From contig NC_079882.1 of assembly GCF_029227915.1 (NCBI RefSeq), forward strand, positions 20,711,001 to 20,775,000: a stretch of 64,000 nt of DNA, read 5' to 3'. This DNA comes from Hydractinia symbiolongicarpus. Lineage: Eukaryota > Cnidaria > Hydrozoa > Anthoathecata > Hydractiniidae. The stretch's first letter is position 1; every line of letters begins with the position of its first letter. The position numbers were made by a program, and so were the translations under genes. The notes under the pieces were generated by a model that worked only from the letters and a program-made list of their open reading frames with translations, searched no databases and was not told the origin of the DNA. This document shows positions 54,268 through 64,000 of the stretch, one piece after another.

Positions 54268-55225
54268 TTAATTCTTTCGTATGGATGTGCGAGGAAAACT
54301 AATCACATCTTGCGTTTTGTTATGTTCGGGATACAATCCGTTCTTGCTGGCGTTATGTCCAATGAATTTTACTTTTCCTTGCATAAATTGAAATTTTAGT
54401 AAAATGATGTAAGTTTGCAAATTTCGGTAAAACTTTGGCGACTTGATCGATATAATTTTTACGTTTTCCCGCCATAATACAGTCAATATAGAAAGTCTTT
54501 GTGTAATCAAATTCACGTGAAACATCATTCATAACGTAATCTAAACGAAACGCAGCATTAGCATGCCTAAATGGCATATCATTCTATTCGTATTTGGCAC
54601 TACGGACGACAAAGGCGGTTTTGTTTTTTCTTTATGGGGATAGCGCTTTAGGTCGAGTACTGTGAAAACTTCTGCATCTTTTAAATCAAGCTAATTTTCA
54701 ACTTCGGTCTCGGGAAGGTTTTTCGAATAGTCTGTTCATTAAGCTTTAGGAAATCACAATATAACCTGGTGGACCATTTTTTCACAAACAGGTACAACAG
54801 GACTTGCATAAGGGCTATCACATATCTCTCTTACTACGTCTTCTTACATCTGATCGATTTGTTTATAAACACCTTCACAATAGGCATAAGTTACTATCCC
54901 GGGCTTACTCACTACAGGCCCATCGTTTTTTAGATCAATGGAGTGTTCGTATGGAATTCGCGATCGATGAAGTGGTGATATCTGAATTTGATGTATTTTG
55001 TCAAAACTATCAACAATTTTTCCTTCTCAGTGTCGGTAAGACCGGTTAACTGTAATTTGCTGATATCGAACTTTAATTCTGTGTTCGCCAATTTTACACC
55101 TTGTATTTCACCTATTGCATCACCTTTTTTAAATTTTACCCTGTCCTCTGAAATATTTGATATTAGGAATTTAAAATTTCTTTGAAGTGCTGGCGTGGCC
55201 AAATCCATCATATGTATTTTATCAT
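54268..55225 (-). pseudogene. Ty3-like reverse transcriptase remnant
   Basis: The minus strand from 55225 reads a pre-RT stretch (FKKGDAIGEI, TGLTDTEKEKLL), then the RT start (HRIPYEHSIDL, PYASPVVPV), MPFRHANAAF, and a catalytic box decayed to FYIDCI (about 54490), then KVKFIGHNASKNG. These are Ty3-type RT blocks in the right order but in different frames with stops. The Y-x-D-D motif is lost. Confidence 0.55.
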
Positions 55226-55227
55226 TA

Positions 55228-55310
55228 CTAGTCGTTAGCCCGTGGAAAATCCACGGGTTCGCCCATCCTTTGTATATCACATTGCGTGCTTCTCGCTATT
55301 GCTAAGTATT
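55228..55310 (-). mobile_element. Helitron-like repeat, 3' end
   Basis: Minus-strand end: GATATACAAAGGATGGGCGA, CCCGTGGATTTTCCACGGG hairpin, then CTAACGACTAG and T. Inserted at the end of the Ty3-like remnant. 5' part unclear. Confidence 0.5.
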
Positions 55311-55889
55311 TTAGTAAGTTTTTTTGTATTTGAAAACTGGAGATTGATAATTTATCTTGGGTAGCTTTTGTGCCTCGTACCTGGTTAGGTAACATTTACA
55401 CAGTTTCTATGGGATTTAGAGTCAAGAACTTAGTGGGGGGTCTGACCATGCTTTAAGACCGGAAATTTTGGTAAGTTCTTATATTTTTAGACTTCTCCAT
55501 AGCATCATTGCACAGGCTTTAAATTTGGACCATGTACTTTATGGGGTACTTTGTGGGCCTTTTTAGGCATCTTTGAGGGAGTCTGACCTACACTTTGCCC
55601 CTTATTTTTTTTTATTTTTTTTTGCCGTTGAAGAATTTACAGTTTTCCGTAAAAATAAAATACCAATCTTAAGCTATTATATCGTATAATCTAAAGATAG
55701 GATTGCATATGCTGAGAATATTAGCTAGAGAGGTAAAAAAATGGCAGGAGCGAGAAGAATGCTATAATAGCCTTATCACCAAGCCCCCAACCTATATAAA
55801 AGGTTAGCATTGAAGATGATGAGGAGTTGTGTTATATGTGTCGTACGTTGTAACTGTCGTGTGTTCTAAAATAAATAGAGATTGTCAGT

Positions 55890-56080
55890 AGTCAATAGTT
55901 TATGTTTTAGTTTATGTTTGAATTCGTTAAGTGATGTAATAGTTTTCATGTCGTTATCAAGAAATGTATTCCACAATTTAGATCCTCTGCTAGTTATAGA
56001 GAAATTTGTGATTGTATAATTAATCCTAGGTTGAAATTCTAAATTTCGAATACTTAGCTCATAAGAATATTTTTAGCGAG
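55890..56080 (-). pseudogene. LINE RT C-terminal fragment
   Basis: Minus strand reads YELSIRNLEFQPR, ITSRGSKLWNTFL and NEFKHKLK. The GxxLWN...FKxxLK pattern is the usual end of CR1/L2/Jockey-type ORF2 proteins. No other part is seen. Confidence 0.5.
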
Positions 56081-56339
56081 AATTGATGCCTGTACCCGAT
56101 GGGGTGAAAACATGCTCAATTTGGGATAATTCAAGAGGCCTGAGAAGACAAACGCCCCAAACACAATGCAGCTTACAAACATTTTTTTGCATTTCCAGTT
56201 ATTTACTCTTAATATATCAGGTCAAACCTTCTGTACCATATGGGTTGAACGATTTCGTCACGAGCTCTTGGACTAGTAGAATACATTATCTTTCACCAAA
56301 AATATTCAGCCTCTCTTTAAATTAAAATTTATGAATAAT

Positions 56340-57290
56340 TAATTAGTTCTGCTGGATATAGCTTTAATCTACGTGCTTGCTATAAGACATCTTCATTATG
56401 CTACACTGCACGAGCTTTAACTTTTGATAGCATATAAACTTTGAAATAAAGTATTGTTCATTGGATAATCAAACAATTTGTTGCACTGTTAGGATTCTTA
56501 ATGGCTTAAAACTAATTTTAGCCTCGTTCCCAGAAAAAAATCTGTCAAAACGAGGATTTGGACTTTAGCCTGGATAAGTTTTGGGCGTCCAGCCTAGCTG
56601 CACTGCTCTATCTATCTCCCCCTCTATCTCCTCAGGCAATATTAAAGATTTCACCTTTTGAGGTTACACTCGTTCACGGACATGAACATCTGGGGGAGAG
56701 GGTCGAAGGAGTATGCTGGGGGTGAAACTTTATCGATACCAACGATTTTCTTTGGGGGGTTAACACTTTGTCCCAGAACCTACGAATATATATCGGGGGA
56801 GGGGGGGGGGGAGTAAGATAGCGAAAGAGTAAAATAATCTCGTTCTCAGGGCATCGGAATAGCGAAAAAGGCCACGGTTCATTAATTGCTTCCGCTTCCA
56901 TTCTCATCCTCATAACAGCTTTTTCCCGGCTAGAGTCTTATTCACTGCCAGGTTTTGTAGACTTTTTACTGGCCGAAACTTCAAAACTAAGAAAGCCCAC
57001 AACTTTTTCACGGGAACTCGGTTTTAAAACGGGAAGTAAAAAACAAGTGCTTACTTATCTTCAGTATATACCTGTTACAAACTCATCTTCAGTACCCGTT
57101 ACTAAATGTTAAAAAACAAAACAACAACCGTCTGGTATGTATAAAAAAACGATTTGGATATATAAAAACCTGGGCCACGGCAGAGTCAACGAGATTATCA
57201 TCGAGGATTTGACGTCACAAGCCCTCCTGCGAAGTCATTTATTTATAATCGGGACGTTAATTTTGTTTTTATTGTTTCGTACTTATCTGT
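56340..57290. other. No feature recognised
   Basis: Mixed sequence with a G-run at 56796-56812; no gene seen. Confidence 0.4.
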
Positions 57291-57298
57291 TTCTTCTT

Positions 57299-57487
57299 TT
57301 AAAGATATCTTCCGCCACAATGTAATAACAGGGCGAGTATTTGTTTATCGTCATTAACACCAGAAGGCATGATAAAAAGTTCAAACTCTTCTGAATAACG
57401 TATCCATTGTATATCTAAATTTGTTAAAGTGGATTTCTCAATAGTAAATGGTTCCAACGAAGGTATGGTCTGAATTAGTTTTGCCAT
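57299..57487 (-). pseudogene. Ty3/gypsy-like gag N-terminal fragment
   Basis: From ATG at 57487 the minus strand reads MAKLIQTIPSLEPF, then TNLDIQWIRYSEEFELF and QILALLLHCGG, the W...W...F....K.ALLLHxAG layout of small cnidarian gypsy gag proteins. It ends after about 60 codons. Confidence 0.45.
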
Positions 57488-58706
57488 CACTAAGTAATTA
57501 ACACTCCACAAATAATAATACAAAAATTTCTCCTCGTCGCCAATGTTATGTCGTTTGTTTTTAAGCATGTATTTTCAACCATCTCAAATCAAGGCCTAAT
57601 ATATATACAAACGTAATTGTATTTTACCGAACATAAAAGATCAAGACTATATACACAACAATGTGCAGTGAAATTGATTAATCTAAAAAAATACAGGCTG
57701 TATGCCCAGTGGAATTCCTTAGCTTGTCGGAAAGTTGTATTCGCAGCACTAAAACGAACGTTTTTTATTAAGTGCTTCACAACTGTCCTTTTGCTTTACT
57801 AACTTTTCCTAAATACTCGATGAAAGTTTGCTCCTAAAATTAAAAGTCAATAAGGGAGTTTACCTTATTGGTAACAAAAAAATTCGCTGAAAAATAAAAG
57901 TCGGTAAAAAATCTTGTCACATTGGCTCAATTAAGGGGCTATCCCCCCAAATTTACAAAAATTTACAAAAATTTGAAAAAACATTTTAAGGTACCTTTAA
58001 TCCCTCCTCAATCGTTTTCTGCTCTTAGAAAGACATAAAAATTAGTAAAAGACCTAAAAATTAAGATTTTGTACAACCCTTGTGATAACTTGTCCCCTTA
58101 GCAACGCCTTAGCAACAGACTTTTGCCTATAAGTCTCCCAATATTTTCCCTATCCCTCTGGGTTTTTTGGCAAAAAACGTTAGATTTGGGTACGAGGTTG
58201 CCCAGGGATCTAAATGTCCGTAAAAAACTGGATAGTAGAGGCTAAAATCATCATTAAACGAGCCAACAAACACGAGGCTATCAGTTTTCCTTTTCTACAG
58301 TTTATGCAGCCATGGGAAAAACTTGTAGAAAGAAATTTAGAACTAAAACCTTCAAGAAAAGAAAAGGATTTCATGGAAGAACTGTTAGAGAACAACCAGC
58401 CAGTGTAAATATTGTAAATACAGATAATAATAATGTAAATATGGATGTAAATGTGGATGTTGTGAATAGTGAACAAAACGTAAATAACGACACTTTGAAT
58501 ACGACTGTCTCCCAGAAAAAGGTTGTTGATTTGGATGCTAATACTACGAAGAAAGATATGATTACTGGTTACAGATTTGTGGACATTGAGATAATGTTAT
58601 CTTTGTTCAAAGTTCTCACTTGTCCAAGTTGTTCTGGTGTTGGGGCACTTCACCTATTTGAGGATGTACGTAAGAAGAAAGGTTTCTCTTCTTTCCTAAC
58701 ACTTAC

Positions 58707-58810
58707 TAGATAGGAATCAAACCATTTGCGTCATAATTATGCAATGTTGATCTGAAACATAAATAATATATACAATGTTATTGTCCATGGTTATTGTCTA
58801 TTATTCCCTA
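58707..58810 (-). repeat. LTR (3' LTR in element orientation)
   Basis: 104 bp; matches 61285-61388. Bordered inside by the polypurine tract and outside by CTTAC. Confidence 0.85.
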
Positions 58811-58863
58811 TCTCCCCCCAGTCATTGGGGATCAAATGACGATAGAGATGTGATTTACGACAA

Positions 58864-61251
58864 CTAATTCATGATAAAGTCCTGAAGATATGCTGGTTGA
58901 CGGTGCTCTCTCGTAGAGCGACGAATCGAAGGTAGTGGTGACGTTGGCAAAGGTGAATCAATGCGAGGACTTTTATCGGACTGGAGTGCGGTAGAAGTGC
59001 CCTCCTCAAATACGGGTTTCCGGGTTGCAACATGTTCAGCTGGTGGAGGCGGAGATTTTGACAATCGAGGCTGGTCTGCAGAGTGGCTGCTGTCATCTAT
59101 ATCGCGATCCGACGGTTTGGCTGGTATCATTGGCGAGGTAGTCGGTGATATGGTGCGCCTAACATCTGCAAGCCGCTCAAATGGTATGTTAGGCTGGATG
59201 GGTGTAAACTTCCGAAGAAACTGACGATTGCGTAATGTCACTCTCCGAGATCCATCAATGCGTACAACGTACTGATCGTGTTGACGAACTTCAATCACCG
59301 ATCCGGTTCTATCCCACCTACGCGGGTATGGGCCAGTTTGGTTTTGAACTCGAACATTGTCTCCAACGCAGAGGGGTGTCAATCGCTTTGAGTATCGAGA
59401 TAACCTCTCAGCGATGGCCATGTGCCGGCGTCTAAGGGCCTTCTCACGATCCTCAAGCATGCTCACCCATGTCGGATGGGGAAGGTATTTACCAGGAAGA
59501 ATCGGGATAAAGTCCTTGATGGGGCGTCCGAATAAACAAATGGCAGGTGACAGTTTTGTGGTTTGGTTGAGTGTGTTGCGATATTGCAGCATGGCACGTT
59601 GGAATGAGTCTGTATCGAGGTTGCCACTGGGGCCGACATTATCCATTAGCATCCGTTTAACAGTCTTAACACCAACTTCAGCTCTGCAGTTGCTATGTGG
59701 GTACGCGACCGATGAAACACGATGGTGGACACCCCAGTTTCGAAGGAAGGTTGATGTAGATGATGCACATAACTCTGGCCCCCCATCCGATGCGAATTCG
59801 TCGGGTATGCCATACGTGACAAAGGTGCGGCGTAGACAATCAATCAGGCCACTGGCCCCATTCCTGGCTTCTTCCACGATAGGCCAATTCGAATACCTAT
59901 CAACACAAACAAGATAATTGTGACCGGCATAGTGGAAGAAGTCACCACATAGTTGTTGAAATGGATAATCAGGATAATTGAGAGGGGTCGGTGGAGCTGA
60001 TTGTTGTGATGGTGCGATGTGGTCGCAGCTTTTACACCCTTGTCGTAGTTTGATGATGTCAGAAGTAAGGCCAGGCCAGAAGACGGAAGATTCTGCTCTC
60101 AAGGTCATGGATGTGACTCCGTGATGTGCAGCATGCAGGCTTGATAAAATATTGGAGCGTAGGCATTTCGGAACAATAACCCTGTCCTTGTAGAGAGCGA
60201 CACCGTCAACTGTTGAGAGATGGTCACGATACTGGTGGTAAATCTGAAGATGAGGTGGTAAGTCTTCCCGATTTCCGGTAATGCCAGATTCAATTAGATC
60301 TACCAGTATCCTCATCTCCTCGTCCGCGGTTGTTGCTGAACGGACGTCCTCCCAAGTTGTAGATTTCAATGAAGACAATGCAGTGGATGCAGCAATACAG
60401 GAGATATCATCAGGCAGTACTAACTTTTCAGGAGTCGGATCACCTGCCGGGTGGCGTGACAGTGCGTCTGGAACTCGATTTTTCAATCCTGAGATGTGTC
60501 GCATGGAGAATCGATAACGTAGTGTACGTTCCTTCAAATTCCGCAATCGATTGTTAGGGATATTGTCGAGAGACCGGTTGGTGAACAGTCCAAGCAAGGG
60601 CTTGTGGTCGACAGCGATGATCAGGTCCTGGCATCCTAAAACAAAATGTCTACATTTATCCAAGGCGTACGCTACAGCTAACGCTTCACCTTCAATTGGC
60701 GAGTAACGTGATTCAGCTGGGTGGGTAAATCGGCTACCCACGAGAACAACTTTCCACCCCGTATGACAACAAAACAGGGTTTCGGCCATGCAGGAACAAT
60801 GTTTCTGGTACAGCCAAAAGCCCACCCCGGTTTTAGACCAGTCGGTAGCAATACAAGTGCGTCTGGATCCATCAAAAATTGTTACTCCCTCTTCTATTTC
60901 ATCGACGATTTTCGCCTTAGACGTAGCAAAGAGTTCATCTAATCGATCGTCCCAATAAAATTCGGATTGTGGCTTTAGTAGGTCACGGAAGGGTGCCATG
61001 TTGTCGGCCATGCTGAACGTATATGACACCTGGTTGACTAAGCCAAACCAAGATCGCACATCTGTTATGTTCTTGGGAACCGGAAAATCGGTGATAGCGC
61101 GTAGGGTGGTGGATGATGGACGGACATTGGTCGGGGTGATCTCAAAACCAGCAAATTCAACAGTATCGTGGGCAAATTTGAATTTAGATGGGTTCTGGAT
61201 AATGCCGTTTCGCCCACATGTATCTAACCAACGACAGATAAAAAAACTCAC
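58864..61251 (-). CDS. Ty3/gypsy Pol fragment: RT end, RNase H, integrase
   Basis: A single open frame of 795 codons. It starts in the RT thumb (KFKFAHDTVEFAGFEITP, VRSWFGLVNQVSYTF), then RNase H (TCIATDWSKTGVGFWLYQK, SPIEGEALAVAYALDKCRHF, IAVDHKPLLGLF). Integrase: H..HHG..CKSCD zinc finger (about residue 370-410), then core Asp in LCGDFFH, Asp in FASDGGPEL and Glu in RAEVGVKTVK, and a chromo-less tail ending RRSTREHRQPAYLQDF. The RT fingers and palm with Y-x-D-D, and all gag/protease, are missing. The frame is nonetheless fully open, which points to a recent deletion derivative. Higher GC than its surroundings. Confidence 0.85.
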   Translation of the reverse strand: MSFFICRWLDTCGRNGIIQNPSKFKFAHDTVEFAGFEITPTNVRPSSTTLRAITDFPVPKNITDVRSWFGLVNQVSYTFSMADNMAPFRDLLKPQSEFYWDDRLDELFATSKAKIVDEIEEGVTIFDGSRRTCIATDWSKTGVGFWLYQKHCSCMAETLFCCHTGWKVVLVGSRFTHPAESRYSPIEGEALAVAYALDKCRHFVLGCQDLIIAVDHKPLLGLFTNRSLDNIPNNRLRNLKERTLRYRFSMRHISGLKNRVPDALSRHPAGDPTPEKLVLPDDISCIAASTALSSLKSTTWEDVRSATTADEEMRILVDLIESGITGNREDLPPHLQIYHQYRDHLSTVDGVALYKDRVIVPKCLRSNILSSLHAAHHGVTSMTLRAESSVFWPGLTSDIIKLRQGCKSCDHIAPSQQSAPPTPLNYPDYPFQQLCGDFFHYAGHNYLVCVDRYSNWPIVEEARNGASGLIDCLRRTFVTYGIPDEFASDGGPELCASSTSTFLRNWGVHHRVSSVAYPHSNCRAEVGVKTVKRMLMDNVGPSGNLDTDSFQRAMLQYRNTLNQTTKLSPAICLFGRPIKDFIPILPGKYLPHPTWVSMLEDREKALRRRHMAIAERLSRYSKRLTPLCVGDNVRVQNQTGPYPRRWDRTGSVIEVRQHDQYVVRIDGSRRVTLRNRQFLRKFTPIQPNIPFERLADVRRTISPTTSPMIPAKPSDRDIDDSSHSADQPRLSKSPPPPAEHVATRKPVFEEGTSTALQSDKSPRIDSPLPTSPLPSIRRSTREHRQPAYLQDFIMN

Positions 61252-61284
61252 ACTATTTCTAAGTCCCTGAGTTTAAGATCAACA

Positions 61285-61388
61285 TAGATAGGAATCAAAC
61301 CATTTGCGTCATAATTATGCAATGTTGATCTGAAACATAAATAATATATACAATGTTATTGTCCATGGTTATTGTTTATTATTCCCTA
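61285..61388 (-). repeat. LTR (5' LTR in element orientation)
   Basis: 104 bp; matches 58707-58810. Bordered outside by CTTAC. The inside neighbour on the minus strand (TGTTGATCTTAAACTCAGGG) is the presumed primer-binding region; I could not assign a tRNA. Confidence 0.85.
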
Positions 61389-62889
61389 CTTACATGTAAA
61401 GATGAAGGTTGTGACTTTGAGTATGGATTTTATACTTCTAAAAAGAGCAGCTACTTGTTTGACATAAATGTTAGATCAGCATACAGTATGAGAGCTTGTG
61501 GACAGTGATATAACCGCTTAGAAAAGTTTGCTACGTTGATGAATCTGCCCAAACCAGTTACAAACAATAATTATGATAAAATTATAAGACGTTTAAATGT
61601 AGCAACAAAAGTTGTAGCTGAGCAAACTATCACTGATGCTTGTAAAGAAATACGAGGTGAGAATGCTCCTGAAGGTGTTATTCTTGACACCCCAGTATCT
61701 GGCGATGGGACATGGCAAAAGCGTGGACATTTGTCCCTCAATGGAGTAATGACGGTCATATCAATGAACACAGGAAAAATTCTTGATGTTGACGTTATGA
61801 CCCGTACATGTAAAGGTTGTTAGTTGCACGAAAATTTTTTCAAACATGGTCCTGGATTGCCAATGAATATTGTAATGAAAATAAGACCTATTTTTGAAGA
61901 ACTTAGTTCCAATCAGTTATTGGAAAAGTGCTTACATGGTCTGACACAAAACCAAAATGAGAGTTTTAATGCTATGATTTGGGAACGCTTGCCAAAAACA
62001 CGGTACGTTGGACTAACCCAGTTAGAACTTGGTGTATTTGATGCGGTTGCAATATTGGTTTTAATATTGGTCGGAAAGCAAGTGTTATGGTATACGAACA
62101 AATGCAATTAGTTCCTGGTAGATACACTGTTCTCGGTTGCCATAAACTTAATATAAAGCGAATAAATGTATCAAAGTACGACTCTTCAGAACCAACAAAA
62201 AAAACGCAGGCAATTACGCAGAGGAAAAGCAAAGCAGAGATCTGACAAAAATAAAACATCTGAGCGAAATACTTATAAATCTATTGCTTTTTTTAATTTT
62301 CCCTTATGTACAGATATATGTATTAATTATATTAGCTAAAATTTACATGTTTGCTTCATTTTTTACTGATGTTAACTTTTAAATCAGTTTTTCTCCATTT
62401 CGTTTTTTTTTTCTCGCCGGCCTAAATATTTCTTGAACCGCTTAACCGATTTGCTTGAAATTTTCACCAATTGTTCTTCACTATAAAAGGCATGCAATGA
62501 ATGAGCACTTTTGGAAATAATACATTTAATGACTCTCTATGTCCATTTATAGTTCAAATTTTTGCGTATTTTAAAGCCAAAAGTTTGAAGAGCCGCCATT
62601 TTGAAATACAGCTATTTAAAAAAAAATTGTTCATTCATTGCATAGAATCATATTTGAACTACTTATGTGTGCATTTTGAAGTGGTTATGATGAACGAGTC
62701 CTGATTTATCTTGGCCAGGGGAACGGACATAAATCACATTTTTGCTTAGTTACCAGTTGCTATGGCAACACCTATTAATTTTTTTGGAAAGTTTTTTTGA
62801 TATACTTTCTGTTTATGATGAAACTTAGTTTAAAAAAACGTTTTTGTAAATTTTTCTTCATTTAGGGGGATAGCCCCTTAAGTCACTTT

Positions 62890-63820
62890 TTCGACTAATT
62901 TCCAGAATTTGACCACGAAAGTTCGAATTTACGAGCTTTTTACTTTCAAGAGAACATTGAAAGCTATATAAATCAGTCCATCTCAATTGTTATTCTTAAT
63001 TTGTTTCCATTTGAGCACGTTCTCTGCTTTTCTTCTCAACTTCTACTTTGTTTTCTTCTCCTCGGCTCTCTTTTTCCTCTTACGCTCACTTGAAACGTTG
63101 TTAAGGAAGAAGATGAACACAGACAATACAAGGATGTTTTTCGTGTTTTCTTTATTACTTTTATTGTTTAATTGAAAAATATGCAAAAAAAAATAAGCCA
63201 AAAAAATATCCATAAAAGCTGATCGGTAAAAAAATTGTCAAAAATATTTAGTCGTAGCAAAAATTTTTGGTTAGGAAAAAATATTAGTCACCTGGCAAAA
63301 ATTTGGTCCTTAAATGTTGTAAACGCACTCTCAAATACCCCCCCCCCCCCCCCCCTCCAAAGAATCTCCAAAAATAAATTAATAAGTATAATATCTGGCC
63401 AAAACATTTTTATAGGTCATTATTTGGGACTACAATAATTCAAGAACCTTGGGCATTCTAGTAACTTAAAGTGTTACCAGCAACATCTCAAAAACCATAT
63501 AAAATGAGAACTGTAGTGTTCCTTAACAATAAGTAAAAGTTCTTAGGTCTTTATCAATAAGTTTATATTTGAGAAAATTTTCAATACATTTGTGACCATC
63601 CAATATCATGTAATCTCCAACATTTTCTTAACACTTCCCACATCTTATAACACATCGTAACAAACTAAAGAATGTAAAAATAAAATACTTTGAAAGAACA
63701 TCAAAGTTATATGATCGTAACCCTGTGATGATTTTTTTTTTCATATAACGGAAACGGAAACGTATCGTTAACGGATACTATTATTAGAAACAGATGGAAC
63801 AAGGATCAACCTCTTGTAAC
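62890..63820. other. No feature recognised
   Basis: AT-rich sequence with a C-run of 19 at about 63339-63355. Short frames here (for example 62987-63175) are hydrophobic low-complexity and not convincing. Confidence 0.4.
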
Positions 63821-63826
63821 CAAGCC

Positions 63827-63939
63827 TCTTCTCCATACTAATAGCCGCCGTCTGTTTGTCTGTCTGTCTGTTTCGGGAACACGGAATGCGATATATAAAG
63901 GACGGGCGATCCGTGGATTTTCCACGGGTTGACGACTAG
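63827..63939 (+). mobile_element. Helitron-like short repeat (113 bp)
   Basis: Starts TCTTCTCCATACTAATAGCC, has the GTCTGTCTGTCTG tract, GATATATAAAGGACGGGCGA, hairpin CCGTGGA-TT-TCCACGG, then GTTGACGACTAG and T. Very close to the copies at the start of the window. Confidence 0.6.
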
Positions 63940-64000
63940 TTGATGAGAACCTTTATAGACAAGTGAAATTCTGGTAATTCATGGCAAGAATAAAATCAAT

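Larger units (their letters stand above)
58707..61388 (-). mobile_element. Ty3/gypsy LTR element (2,682 bp, short LTRs)
   Basis: Two 104-bp LTRs, 58707-58810 and 61285-61388, differ at about one position. CTTAC at 58702-58706 and 61389-61393 is the 5-bp target duplication. Next to the left LTR a purine-rich tract (on the minus strand CTGGGGGGAGA) is the polypurine tract, which fixes the orientation as minus. LTR termini are TA..TA and not TG..CA. No gag and no RT core are present, so it is a deleted, non-autonomous copy. Confidence 0.8.
58312..62250 (+). pseudogene. Mutator-like transposase, split and internally deleted
   Basis: Left part 58312-58706: MGKTCRKKFRTKTFKKRKG, GYRFVDIEIMLSLF, LTCPSCSGVGALHL. 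Right part from 61389: YLFDINVRSAYSMRACGQ (followed by a stop at 61508), KFATLMNLPKP, GVILDTPVSGDGTWQKRGH, SLNGVMTVIS, TRTCKGC, then a stop at 61821 and a jump to KCLHGLTQNQNESFNAMIW and LELGVFDAVA; a frameshift follows near 62055 and the basic tail ends about 62240. This is the pattern of the Mutator-like transposase domain common in cnidarian genomes. The middle (catalytic) section between CKGC and the QNESFN region is missing. Confidence 0.7.
57931..62881 (+). mobile_element. Mutator-like DNA transposon interrupted by a gypsy element
   Basis: Terminal inverted repeats: left TTAAGGGGCTATCCCCCC, right (inward) TTAAGGGGCTATCCCCCT, followed on both sides by AAATTTACAAAAA words. Removing the nested gypsy insertion leaves about 2.26 kb. 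The transposase has lost its middle part, so this is a deletion derivative. No clear target duplication was found. Confidence 0.65.

Noticed and set aside
56674-56913. 79-codon minus frame with a proline run
   Set aside because: Created by a G-run on the plus strand; no other support.
58961-60942. Several plus-strand frames of 60-186 codons opposite the gypsy Pol frame
   Set aside because: Shadows of the GC-richer minus-strand coding sequence.
1-64000. tRNA, rRNA or other structured RNA genes
   Set aside because: I saw no cloverleaf with conserved A/B boxes and no rRNA-like sequence; a tRNA or covariance-model scan could overturn this.

Overview
This is animal nuclear DNA: AT-rich, with short exons that have GT/AG borders, long introns and a very high load of transposons. 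The repeat types (a Mutator-like element of the kind common in cnidarians, a THAP/P-like element, RTE-like LINEs carrying a PHD-like finger, short Helitron-like repeats) together with a secreted chitin-binding/TSP1/MAM protein suggest a cnidarian, perhaps a hydrozoan. The species assignment is inference.

The only convincing host gene runs on the + strand from about 13.8 kb to 50.1 kb. Every visible exon but the last three begins and ends in phase 1. The exons encode, in order: four chitin-binding type-2 (CBM14) domains, one divergent TSP1 domain, ten near-identical tandem TSP1 exons (27.3-31.1 kb), four TSP1 exons in two duplicated pairs (31.9-32.4 and 35.2-35.7 kb), a five-exon TSP1 block (42.4-44.1 kb), a duplicated and longer seven-exon TSP1 block (46.4-49.2 kb), and a C-terminal MAM domain ending in a stop at 50064-50066. 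In total I see 27 TSP1 domains and about 2,100 codons. The first exon with the start codon and signal peptide is not identified. The protein is probably a secreted or matrix protein that ties chitin or glycan to cell-surface partners. A separate NIDO-like exon at about 4.34-4.62 kb may belong to this gene or to another one.

Layout. 0-4 kb: Helitron-like repeats and degenerate tandem repeats. 4.3-4.6 kb: NIDO exon. 5-11.1 kb: three inverted-repeat elements, a TIR element split by a LINE, and a piggyBac-type MITE. 12.9-15.3 kb: two CBM14 exons bracketed by a perfect 202-bp direct repeat. 16.1-18.6 kb: a decayed LINE in the next intron. 18.8-20.15 kb: two CBM14 exons and the first TSP1 exon. 20.2-21.7 kb: a second RTE-like LINE. 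21.8-27.3 kb: intron with Helitron-like and RT remnants. 27.3-50.1 kb: TSP1 arrays with a P-like element inside; that element was carried along in a segmental duplication. 51.6-57.5 kb: remnants of BEL/Pao-like and Ty3-like retroelements and of a LINE. 57.9-62.9 kb: a Mutator-like element whose transposase reading frame is split by a Ty3/gypsy element with 104-bp LTRs and a 5-bp target duplication. 63-64 kb: another Helitron-like repeat.

The main story is an extracellular repeat protein still being enlarged by exon duplication on several scales (a 404-bp exon+intron unit, an 810-bp dimer, and 3-5 kb blocks). All-phase-1 exons make every such change frame-neutral.
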